This document shows positions 25,405 to 36,400 of a stretch of 64,000 nt of DNA, in pieces; the first letter of the stretch is position 1, and every line of letters begins with the position of its first letter. Made by a program: the position numbers and the translations under genes. This DNA is from Anisus vortex (Eukaryota > Mollusca > Gastropoda > Planorbidae), in assembly GCA_949126835.1 (NCBI GenBank), contig OX421501.1:496001-560000 (forward strand), read 5' to 3'. The notes beneath the pieces were generated by a model that saw only the letters and a list, made by a program, of their open reading frames with translations, had not been told where the DNA came from and made no database searches.

Positions 25405-26223
25405 GGTAGTACACTGTCTCAGGGTGTTGTCATTGATGATGAAGTAAACCTCCGTATCTCAAAAGCCAGTGCAACCTTTGGAAGTCTGTACAAAAACGTC
25501 TGGAACAGAAGGGGCATTAGCACCCAAACCAAAATAAAAGTCTACAGAGCAGTCGTGCTCCCTACTTTACTATATGCATGTGAGACTTGGACTGTTTACC
25601 AACGACATGCTAAGCTCCTGAATCGCTTCCACACAAAAAGCCTAAGAAAAATCCTAAATATCAATTGGCAGGACGAAATGCCAGACTTTGAGGCACTTGC
25701 CAGGGCAGGACTCCCAAGCATCCACACAAGTCTGATGCAGTCTCAACTTCGTTGGGCAGGACATGTTATACGCATGCCAGACTGCCGTCTTCCAAAGAGG
25801 CTCTTCTATGGCGAGCTAACAAACGGTCAGCGAGCTCGTCAAGGTCCAAAAAAGCGCTATAAAGACACCCTCAAGGCATCACTCAAAGCTTTCTCAATTA
25901 AAGACGTCTCCTAGGAGGTGACAGCCAAAGACCGTGCCTCATGGCGCTCAGCAGTCCATAAAGGAGCAGCCTTTTGCGAAGAGCAAAAACAGAGAGCAGC
26001 TGAGTCCAAGAGACAAGCCAGGAAAGATCGTGCCCTAGAGCCCATTGTCGACGCTCTGACCTTCCCCTGTACGGTTTGCAGTCGTACCTTCAGAGCAAGG
26101 ATATGCCTCATTAGCCACTTGAAAACCCACCGCACAGCCACACCCCAAAATTCAAAGGACGACAAAAATGGTCATCGTCGAACACGACGGACTAACAACA
26201 ACTATATGACAGGACCATCATAA
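25405..26223 (+). pseudogene. C-terminal fragment of a non-LTR (LINE) retrotransposon polyprotein
   Basis: One frame reads the region after the reverse-transcriptase core (ISKASATFGSLYKNVW, LLYACETWTVYQRH, RWAGHVIRMPDCRLPKR), is broken by a TAG at 25912-25914, and continues to a C-terminal C2H2-like finger (FPCTVCSRTF...HLKTH) before TAA near 26221. The catalytic part is absent. Without the single stop the frame would span the whole fragment, so decay is modest. Confidence 0.87.
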
Positions 26224-26540
26224 ATTAGGCCTATAGGCTATATATTGGTATCCGATATAGACCACTGAAAATCCATAATCATAATATGATAAAGAAAGAA
26301 AATCTGTAACATATAGCCTGGGGGTGTCTATTTACACACGTATGCAAATAGGCACTCCACTTCGGAGTTTGCTATTTGCACACCGCATGCGCACTGATAA
26401 TTATATTTGACTGCGCATTTCTCTGCGCATTAAGACAGGGCATGCGCACTGATAATTATATTTGACTGCGCATTTCTTTTGCCCATTCTTTCACAGCACT
26501 TAATTACTACCAGTATTTGATGGTAAATTCTGTAAGGTTT

Positions 26541-26610
26541 CCTGGCCTAGTGGTTAGAACAGTGGGCTGTCATCTGGCTGTGACGTGTTCAACTCCTGCC
26601 CTAGACCAAT
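26541..26610 (+). repeat. tRNA-derived SINE head
   Basis: Contains an A-box-like TGGCCTAGTGGTTAGAAC and a B-box-like TGTTCAACTCCTGCC at tRNA-like spacing. There is no 7-bp acceptor stem pairing, and an A/T-rich stretch follows, so this is a SINE scrap and not a tRNA gene. Confidence 0.6.
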
Positions 26611-26927
26611 GCAATTTTTTTTTTTATATAAGTTTAGCCTCAGTCTAGAATAAATAATAGCATAAGTATTGTAGGCTTATTTAATTACCAGCGGGTGTCA
26701 TTAAAAATTAAATATAAAAGTTAGGCTGCCATATAAAATTATAAAAATTTAAGTTATAATTAGGTTTGTAGGCCTAGTTTAGGCCTACCCTGATTTTATC
26801 TAAAACTTACAACACAGACAAAAACACTTTCCTTATCCCTTATGTCAAAGTTATGTGAAAACAAATTAATGCATATATGGCATATAGCCTAAGTAGTTTA
26901 CTCTTTCTTCCCGAGTGGCATTCTGGC

Positions 26928-27065
26928 ATGGAATGGGTTGCCTGAACAAACCATGAAAACCAGTAACTTAACATTATTTAAAACATTAATAAATAAAGAT
27001 TCGGGGACTAGACTCGGACCACGGATGAGCGTAGGATGCAATAATCTTCTTTATAGAAGGAGCGT
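26928..27065 (+). mobile_element. LINE 3'-end fragment
   Basis: The frame reads AWNGLPEQTMKTSNLTLFK ... NNLLYRRSVCNL and then TAA, the typical C-terminus of a jockey/CR1-like ORF2. A related ending (RNNLLSRRNVCKLI) occurs at 42975-43015. Confidence 0.75.
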
Positions 27066-27069
27066 CTGT

Positions 27070-27630
27070 AATTTATAAGATAAAATTACACAAACCTATG
27101 TTAGTTGTGATGGTGTACATTTGTGTGTGTGGTAAAAAAAAGGGGGGGGGGATATCTCAGGCTAAACCTGAACTAATGTAAATTTTCCACTTTGTCATAA
27201 ACAATAAAACGTTTTTTTTATTTCTTAATTTAACAATAGCTAGGTTAATATAATATGATGTCTAAATAAGAAATCCGGTTTCCTATATTGGTGTGAGAAA
27301 AATGACACGGACATTTGTATTATGAGCCCCACCCCCTTCACTTCCCCCACGAGTAGGCTATGTAGGCCTATATAAAAGTAAGATTAATACAACATTGCCA
27401 ATCTATACCTATATAGGCTATGGCAAAAAATGGGCTCATTATAGTCAACCATATTAATCATTAATCATTGTAAATAGGCCTAATCTACATACTTCTCCAA
27501 CAATGTTTTGGTATGCGTGTAATTACTATACTAGACTATATTGACACATATTTTGCGTGGCAAATCAAAACATATATTTTCATAAAAACATCACAATGTG
27601 CATTCAGTGTGCAAATAGACAACTGTATTC
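27070..27630. other. Intergenic, nothing recognised
   Basis: AT-rich spacer with a poly-G run at 27143-27151. Confidence 0.5.
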
Positions 27631-27734
27631 TATTTGCACACGTTTGCAAATAGAACACTGTATTCTATTTGCACACGTGTGCAAATAGCCACAGCCTATA
27701 GCCTAATATACGATTATAAAAAGGGAAGCGTTAT

Positions 27735-29280
27735 AAGGAGATTTCCCCCAATAACTCTGGACGTTATGCGGGAAATTTTCCCATTAACACAGGGCGTTAA
27801 ATGGAGATTTCTACAGAAAAAATTTCCGGTTAACACAGGGCGTTATATACGGAGATTTCTACAGAAAAATTTTCTCAATAACACAGGGCGTTATACTGAG
27901 ATTTCTACGGAAAAATTTTACGAATAACACAGGGCTTTATACGGAGATTTCTACAGAAAAATGTTCCCAATACCACAGGGCGTTATACGGAGGTTTCTAC
28001 AAAAAAATTATCCCAATAACACTGGGCGTTATACGGAGATTTCTACAGAAAAATTTTCCCAATAGGGGCCTAACACAGGGATTACCGTTATACGGAGATT
28101 TCTACAGAAAAATTTTCCCAATAACACAGGGCGTACAGTTATACGGAGATTTCTACAGAAAAATGTTCCCAATACCACAGCGCGTTATACGGAGATTTCT
28201 ACAGAAAAAGTATCCCAATACCACAGGGCATTATACGGAGATTTCTACAGAAAAATTTTCCCAACAAAGAAAAAGAGCGTTATACGGAGATTTCTACAGA
28301 AAAATTTTCCCAATAACACTGGGCGTTAGGCCTATACGGAGATGTCTACAGAAACATTTTCCCAATAACACAGGGCGTACCGTTAAAGGCCTACGTAGAT
28401 TTCTACAAAAAATTTTTTCCGAATAACACAGGGCATTATACGGAGATTTCTACAGAAAATTTTTCTGAATAACACAGGGCGTTATATGGAGATTTCTACA
28501 GAAAAAATTTCCGAATAACACAGGGCGTTATATGGAGATTTCTACAGAAAAATTTTCCGAATAACACAGGGCATTATACGGAGATTTCTACTGAAAAATT
28601 TTCCGAATACCACAGGGCGTTATCCCAATAACACTAGGCGTTATACGGAGATTTCTACAGAAAAATTTTCCCAATAACACAGGGATTACCGTTATACGGA
28701 GATTTCTACAGAAAAATTTTCCCAATAACACAGGGCGTACAGTTATACGGAGATTTCTACAGAAAAAGGTTCCCAATACCACAGGGCGTTATACGGAGAT
28801 TTCTACAGAAAAAGTTTCCCAATACCACAGGGCATTATACGGAGATTTCTACAGAAAAAAAATTTCCGAATAACACAGGGCGTTATACGGAGATTTCTAC
28901 AGAAAAATTTCCCAATACCACAGGGCGTTATACGGAGATTTCTACAGAAAAATTTTCCCAACAAAGAAAAAGGGCGTTATACGGAGATTTCTACAGAAAA
29001 ATTTTCCCAATAACACTGGGCGTTATACGGAGATGTCTACAGAAAATTTTTCCCAATAACACAGGGCGTACCGTTATAGGCCTACGTAGATTTCTACAGA
29101 AAAATGTTCCGAATAACACAGGGCATTATACGGAGATTTCTACAGAAAAATTTTCTGAATAACACAGGGCGTTATATGGAGATTTCTACAGAAAAATTTT
29201 CCGAATAACGCAGGGCATTATATGGAGATTTATACAGAAAATTTTTCCGAATAACACATGGCATTATACGGAGATTTCCG
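27735..29280 (+). repeat. ~46-bp minisatellite x ~34 with higher-order structure
   Basis: The unit contains GGAGATTTCTACAGAAAAAT, then TTTCCCAATAACACAGGGCG. Diagnostic variants recur in the same order: GGGATTACCGTTATACGG (28078, 28681), CCCAACAAAGAAAAAG (28260, 28947), GGAGATGTCTAC (28338, 29030) and GGCCTACGTAGATTTCTAC (28388, 29079). So a ~600-690 bp block of about a dozen units was duplicated. Confidence 0.95.
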
Positions 29281-29610
29281 CCACCAATGTCAGGAAAATG
29301 CAGGCTTTTGTTTACATATGCCTCAGAAGAATCCTTAGGATAAGTTGTCCAGAAACCATCAGTAATGATCGAGAACTCTGGAAACGAACTAATAGGCCCG
29401 TGGAAGAGGAAATTTCCCAGAAGAGATGGAAATGGATTGGCCACACCCTCAGAAAACCGGCATACAGTGTCACTCGGCGAGCGCTCACTTGGAACCTCCA
29501 AGGCAAAACTGGGGTCAGATAGTGAGATTGGCCCAGGATCGAGATACCTGGAGGACTCGACTAGCTGGCGATCTATGTCCCAGGTGGGGCGAAAGGCATA
29601 AATAAGTAAT
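29281..29610 (+). pseudogene. LINE ORF2 C-terminal fragment
   Basis: Reads [19 protein letters not shown] and [20 protein letters not shown], a common LINE region downstream of reverse transcriptase, then TAG at 29520. Further remnants (GPGSRYLEDSTSWRS) follow in another frame, showing a frameshift. It directly abuts the minisatellite. Confidence 0.85.
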
Positions 29611-29619
29611 AAGTAGGCT

Positions 29620-30360
29620 AAGTATGAACCTTGCAGCTCTTTTTTGAATTTGTTCTAATTTGTTTATGTTTTCTTTAGTTTATGGGTCCCATACAGATCC
29701 TGCATATTCTAGTATAGGCCTAACTAATGTGAGATAGCATTTTAGCTTTATATTCTTATTAGATTTGTAAAAGTTCCTTATTTTATGAATCCTAATGTTT
29801 CTTTCTAATATGCGCAGCTAATATATAAAGCCAAAGTGTATGTAGTAAACAAAAGGGCCCGCTTCCCATGTTGTTTGGTTTTCAAAGGTCTATTAATTTG
29901 GTTTGATAATTGATAAATAAAATTATAAACATTTATAAATATACATTTAGATCTAAATAAATATGAGACTAAAGTCATAAGAACAAGAACTATTTAAAAC
30001 GTGTTTTTACATTACTAGCCAATGTACGGCAGATATGCTCAGATTTGTTTTAAGAACCTTATAAAAAACAATAAAAGACTTTTTTTTTAATCACCACCCC
30101 TCTCCCAATACTGAAACCTTTATGTAATAGATTAGTATGTGGCAGCTAAGAATAACACAACGCAGACGTGCGTCATCTTCAGAAATAAGGACAAATAAAA
30201 TAAATGTTGTCGAAACACCGGCCACTAAACCGTTTTTTCCCTTTGTTATAGTGAGCAATATAATAGACAACCGCTCACATCAAAGAGAGCTGCTAAGAAA
30301 ATGGTTTGTTGAGAGATATAGGTCAGTGATTCGATCTTTAATGCATGACTTTTTGTGTGT
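29620..30360. other. Intergenic upstream of the RGG gene
   Basis: No gene is recognised; AT-rich. It would contain the promoter of the gene starting near 30.4 kb. Confidence 0.5.
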
Positions 30361-30364
30361 GTCT

Positions 30365-30381
30365 CTATAAAACTATATATA
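30365..30381 (+). promoter_or_regulatory. Candidate TATA box of the RGG gene
   Basis: TATAAAA at 30365-30371, followed by TATATATA at 30374-30381, about 60 bp before the ATG at 30433. Position fits a core promoter with a short 5' leader; AT-richness makes chance occurrence possible. Confidence 0.4.
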
Positions 30382-30432
30382 GCTCAGTGATCTCCTGAAA
30401 CTTTTTAAAGATTTTGGTTTTGTTTGCACAAA

Positions 30433-33400
30433 ATGGCAACTCAAACAGATTTAGCGGTAAGCATTACATTATTACGTTTCCCCATTTGACAACGACATCG
30501 TACTAAATGGATAAAATTAAGGAATATATAAAATTAGTGAGAAAGGCAGATGTTACCATAACCATAAAATGTTAGTTTATATTAAATTATATTAAATATA
30601 AAATCGAAACACAGTCTGATTGATTCAAATGCAGTGGTCAGTGACAGTAGTGTCGTCTGTCACCCGCAGTTCTCGTCGATTTTGTGGAACACAACCAGAG
30701 AGTTACAACGTTTATGAATAGGAAATGAACATTATTAACCTTTGACTTTGATACGGCCTATCTTATAGATGCTATAGTTATAGGGATTACATATTTTCTA
30801 GGCCTTAATTGGCATTTGAATATTCTCTTATACTTATAATTTTATAATTCTGGGAAAAACCTAGACTTAGTAAAAATATAGTAATAATAGTAGCTAAGAC
30901 TGTGTCAGACATCTACTTCTTAGACCTAGCAAGCATTTCTCAGACTGTGGGACTGTAGGCGAAGGCTATCTGAATCTGTAATAATAATTAGCCTATAGTT
31001 GCCAAGTGTAGGCACAGTGGTCTGGGCAGTCTGACACTGATATGCAAACTTGAATGATGCTATGACCAGGCAATGTTGTTTTTATTGTTATGCCTACAAA
31101 ATGCCAATTCTATTTTAAACAGTCAGACAAACTATTTGGTTTGAGAATCTGGTAATCTTTTACTGATAATCTTGTTAGTGACAATCAGCGCTCATGTTAA
31201 CAAGACTAGATGACTAGACATTTCAAGTCAACAGCCCTGCTTTTAATTTTATAATATAAAGTATAAAGCCTTGTGTTTATGTCTGCCCAAGCAATAATTA
31301 TAATAACTTTTAAACTAGTAATAGAAAGATTGTCTGTAACATATAAGGTAAGACTGGAATGAAGCTCATTATTTGTATTTTTAATGACCAATAATGACTG
31401 CTTCAGTGTTGAAAACACTGGTGGTTGATCTAACATAATAACTGACTGGTTGATTTTCTCCTACAGCTGTAAGGTCTTTGTATGCAGTAAATAGAAAGTT
31501 TGTCTGTTTAAGTGCTAAACAGCAAGACTTTTCCCTCCGAAGTCAGAGATCCCCGATCTCTGAAAACAAACTTGGAATCAGGCGACCTGTGCTGCCTAAA
31601 TCTTTCTTGGGATTTTGGTAGTGCAGTTTTCAAGTGAGAATTTCAAAATTAAAGACCTAAAGGTAAAGTTGTTGCTTTCAACATGTGGCAAATATTGTAC
31701 AATATCATAAGGTTCAAATAATTGCCAGATTTTTGTTGACATTTTTATCCAATTACCCTTTAAATTAAAAAAAAAATTATCCCTGGAATTTAAAGTGTTT
31801 AATTCCAATGATAAAATTTAGTCACTATCATTTGCTTGAATTTCTTCTAGACTAAAACTGAAAAAGAGGTGTGTAAATATAAGCAAAGTCTCTATGTTGT
31901 TCTTTAAAAAAAACTGATTTAATGTAAAAAATAAATAAGAAAAGTATCCTGTCCAAGATTGTAAGTATATTTTTATATTTCCAAGCAGCAACTGCCAGCC
32001 TGTATTGTAAACTTGGTATTGTTTTTGCCTTTAACAGTCTAGAGAGTATTACTATAAAAGTCTATAAAGTATTACTATAAAAGTCTATAGAGTATTACTA
32101 TAAAAGTCTAGAGAGTATTACTATAAAAGTCTAGAGAGTATTACTATAAAAGTCTAGAGAGTATTACTATAAAAGTCTAGAGAGTATTACTCTAAAAGTC
32201 TAGAGAGTATTACTCTAAAAGTCTAGAGAGTATTACTCTAAAAGTCTAGAGAGTATTACTATAAAAGTCTAGAGAGTATTACTATAAAAGTCTAGAGAGT
32301 ATTACTATAAAAGTCTAGAGAGTATTACTATAAAAGTCTAGAGAGTATTACTCTAAAAGTCTAGAGAGTATTACTATAAAAGTCTAGAGAGTATTACTAT
32401 AAAAGTCTAGAGAGTATTACTCTACAAGTCTAGAGAATATTGGTCTAGATAGGGAACAAAGTTTTTTCCTAGTCCCAATGCTATTTATGGTTAGATGTGC
32501 AAGTAATTGTTGCGGTTTCATTCCACAAAATCCCTTTTTCAACTTCTCCACTGCCTTGTTTATCTTTTGTATGAACCAACTGTAGGTACTATTTTTAAAT
32601 AGACATGCTAGATCTAGAGTTTTGTTATCAAAAGGTAATTTATAAAATATATGTATAACTAACTATATGATCAACATATTTCCCTTTCAACCAAACATTG
32701 ATGAATTACTGCAATACAGGCCACTGTTGGATAAATGAGCAAATTAATATTAGGCCTACTTGAATATTATAACACTACTATTAATAATATAATATTAAAA
32801 TATTAAATATGATTTAATATTTTAACAAATACAACTCCTGGACGCAGTGCAACCTCACAAAGTTGTGTTAATTAAATTAAAAATAGCGACATCTACAATA
32901 GAACACAAACATACATTGTCCAGGCTGTACTACAGTGTACAGTGAACACTCATTTATCACGGTAGATAGGTTCCGAGACCAGCTGCAATAGCTGAAACCT
33001 GCGAAGTGTATTCAGACTTTTAAAACCCTCCCTTTACGTACTGTTAATAAACCACCCTTACAGTAATGTACAGATATCTACAGTATGTACATACAGTACA
33101 CAGGCACAAACGTTTAGCAATTGTTTTTGAAATTTCCGGAAAATCCGCAATTTCTATTCTCATATAATATAATGAAAAAAATCTGCGAAGTCATGAATCC
33201 GCGAATGTTGAACCAGGAAGTAGCGAGGGTTCACTGTTCTCCTATAATATAATAGAAACAAAGCTACACTGAACTTTAAACCCAAATAAACACATTAAGT
33301 GAAAGGAAATCAAAGGCAGTTAACTCTAGTTTACTTATTGTGAAAAACTTGTTTTGTTTCAAATGAACCGATTCAAAAGCATAATAAAGTCAGGGCTTTC

Positions 33401-36400
33401 ACACAGTCAGCAAACTGCAGGATTTAGTTGAGAATTTCAAAATAAAATTCTCAGTCTGAAACTGGGAAGTTGGGCAATTAAGTTAGTAAAAACAATCCAG
33501 TCGGGAATATAATTTTTTTGTTTTAAGTTTCATTACACTGAGTTTCCATTGCTTCTTGAAATTCTAACGATCTCGGAAATATCCTGGAATTTACAAAAAG
33601 TTCCTAAATTCAGGAAAACTTCTGGAATTTGATTTTTCCTGAAAAGTCCTCAAAGTTGTTTTGTGTCATGGTGTGGGCAGTGTTTTATCAGTTGACCAAT
33701 AGGCCTACACTGATCTAGCCTAAATTTAGTAAAGTAATAAAAAAAGGAATAGTAATACTATAGTTAATGTGTCAGGGAGTAAAAATATAAAAATAACTGT
33801 GAAATGAGGGAACAATTGGAAGCGTTGCTGTGATAGAATTATTAAGATACTTATTGCCCTCTAGATTTGATGAATCACAGTGAAAGAAAGGAGGGTCATA
33901 GGCTTTGAGGTGTATAGGATTTCTCACCAATGGCCACAAGTGACCATGAATAAAACAAGAGCATATATCTTTCTTTCCTCGCTGTAATACCAAACAGCTT
34001 GAAGTAAGAACAGAACAGGACATTAGCTTTGTTGGTTTGTAAGAATCAGTACGGATATGGGTTATATGCTGGAATTGATTTTGATTATATATAGACTTAA
34101 ATGCTACAAGCAAAGCTGTATAATAAATCTAGTACCTACTACATTTGATGAGTTGTTAAGTTGTTATTGCATGAGATAATATTTCGGGAGAGTTGGCACC
34201 TGTACATTGTGAACCAATAAGTCAGAATTAGTTGTCAGTCCCACACATTGCTTGCCTGTTGCAATAGCATAGTCACTATTAGTTACGTAATGAACCCCAG
34301 TGGTCAATTTGGTAATCTTTGTTTTAGGTGTTTGCTGCTCGAAGGTCAGATAGCCAAGAGAGTGCAAGTGTGATATTTTTACCCCCCTGAATTGATGATG
34401 GACTACACTACAGACTACAACACGGAACACACAATGGGAGGAGGCTATGGTGGAGGAGGGGAATATAATAAGGTCATTAGAACTGCATTCTATATTTAGA
34501 TAGTGGGAATACTCAATTCTATAATTAGATAGTTTAAATACTATATTTTATAATAATATGGTTTGACCATTCAATTAAAAGGATAAAGTAATAGAATTCA
34601 AATTTGAAAAATGTTTTGTTTTTTTTCAGCTTCAACAGACTTATGGAAACCCAATGGATCAAAACTCAGGTTTCTAAATTAAAGCACTTTCTGACATACT
34701 GTTAAACTTAAAAAATTATAATTTAGGCCTTCTATGACAAGCTATTGGAGTTGAAAGTTTTGATTCAAAATTAGATAGAAAAATGTTTACTACAACCAAG
34801 CTTATTTTTTTTTCAATTCCTTGTTACTGTAAAATGTGAATACAAATGTCCTATATTTCAGGTTACATTCAGTCGCAAGCAGCCGGTGCCTATCCATGGG
34901 ACAATGCTGGCAACCAGATGCCCACTAATGAGCAGGCTCAAGATTACAGCTACGGCTATGGAACTAGCAGTGCCGGCTATGAAGATTACAGTGCTGGATA
35001 CGACTATGGCTATGGGAGCAGTCAGCAAGAGCAGTGGGACGAAGGCAACACGGCCAACAACTATCAGCCATTCCAGGCATACTCAGGCAACACGGCCAAC
35101 AATTATCAGCCATTCCAGGCTTTTTCTTCTGAAACGAGCGGCACAAATTACCCAAAAGCTGCTGGGAACGCTGCAGAGAATGCAGGAGGGGGCGCTGGTT
35201 TTCGTGGCAGAGGGGTAGCACGTGGGGGCGTTGGTGATCGTGGCAGAGGGGTAGCAGGCAGAGGGTTTAGTTTTGGCACTGGGAAAAACTTTGGTGGAGA
35301 TAACAGTGGAGCAACAAGAGGTGGCGGTGGCTGGGCAGATAGAGGCAGAGGTGGACCCAGGGGAGGTCGTGGCATTAGAGGCGCTGTTAGCGGCGCTAGA
35401 GGTGCTGTTAGTGGCGCTAGAGGTGCTGTTAGTGGCGCTAGAGGCGCTGTTAGTGGCGCAAATAAGTTTGGAACCAGTGGAAGAGGAAAATTCGGAGAGA
35501 GAGGGGGCCGCGGGACTGTCAGGGGTGGAGCGGGTGCCAGTAGGGGTGGGCAAGGCAACAGTGACAGGGGAGTTACGTCTTGGAGAGGCTTTGGGGGGGC
35601 ATCAGCTGGCAGAGGGAGAGGTAGAGGTAGTTCTGTATCACCTTCAAATAGAGTAATGATCCAGTTTGAGCAAGTCAGCCCTTATGCTACTATGGCAACA
35701 TTCATCGAGCGATGGAAAACTTTTGCCCACAGTTTTACAGATTGTGGGAACGCTGTTTCAAATATTGAATGTTCCCTGAAAGCATGTAAGGTTAGTCTGC
35801 ATTATAACCTGTTATTAAAGCAATCACTTAGATGAACATTAGGTTCGTGTCCCTTCCTCCCCACTTATAAAGAGCTGACTGGATGTTCTTGTTGGTTCCA
35901 CAGATCAACTACCTGCAGCTGAACTTTGAGTGCAAATTCCTGACCAAGTGTGCCACCTACAGCGTCTTTACTGGCGTGCTTAACATCAACAAGCTGTCTG
36001 CCACCAACACGCAACTGGAGTCCATATTTGTGGCCCGGGGCATGGGTATGAGTAAGAAGAGTGCCAAAATGGATTGCTACGAGAAAGCCTACAAACTGTT
36101 GTCCGACTCCAGTGTAAGTAAAAATAAACAAACAACTTTGTAACTTATTTTATAGCTGTAAGGTGAGTTTGAAAATATGTAATGTGTTCAACTATAGAGA
36201 TTGATTGATAAGCAAGAGTAGAAAAGTTAATAATTCTATATTCTTGTTTGCAAACAGGTTCAAGAATTTGTTAGTCAAAAAGATTGTGGTGAGCAGGCAT
36301 TGATTCAGGAGGTTCGCAACATATACAGAGATAACCCTCAAAGTTTTATGGAGATGCTCAAGGTATCAATGGCTGCAAGGCTTATATCATCAACACATAC

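Larger units (their letters stand above)
26328..27688. repeat. Three copies of a 24-bp (near-)palindrome
   Basis: Copies at about 26328-26351, 27631-27654 and 27665-27688. The last is a perfect palindrome: an ATTTGCA-type half on each side of CACGTG. 26350-26380 also holds an imperfect hairpin, and a ~38-bp direct duplication (GCATGCGCACTGATAATTAT...) lies at 26390-26480. These may be termini of an unidentified foldback element. Confidence 0.7.
30457..34390. other. Large first intron of the RGG gene
   Basis: About 4 kb between the 30433 exon and the alternative first exon. It holds a 23-bp minisatellite (32035-32445) and a pogo/Tigger-like MITE (32940-33236), otherwise AT-rich sequence with no coding signal. 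The minus-strand open frames at 33772-34113 and 34164-34430 look random. Confidence 0.6.

Noticed and set aside
26541..26610. tRNA gene
   Set aside because: A and B boxes are present, but the acceptor stem does not pair and an anticodon arm is not convincing; best read as a SINE head.
27735..29280. CRISPR-like array
   Set aside because: Units are contiguous tandem copies with no unique spacers, and the genome is eukaryotic.
34164..34430. Minus-strand 88-codon frame
   Set aside because: Overlaps the alternative first exon of the RGG gene on the other strand and shows no recognisable domain.
35083..35558. Minus-strand Pro/Ser-rich frames opposite the RGG exon
   Set aside because: Shadow of the glycine-rich coding sense strand, whose exon has good splice sites and phase.
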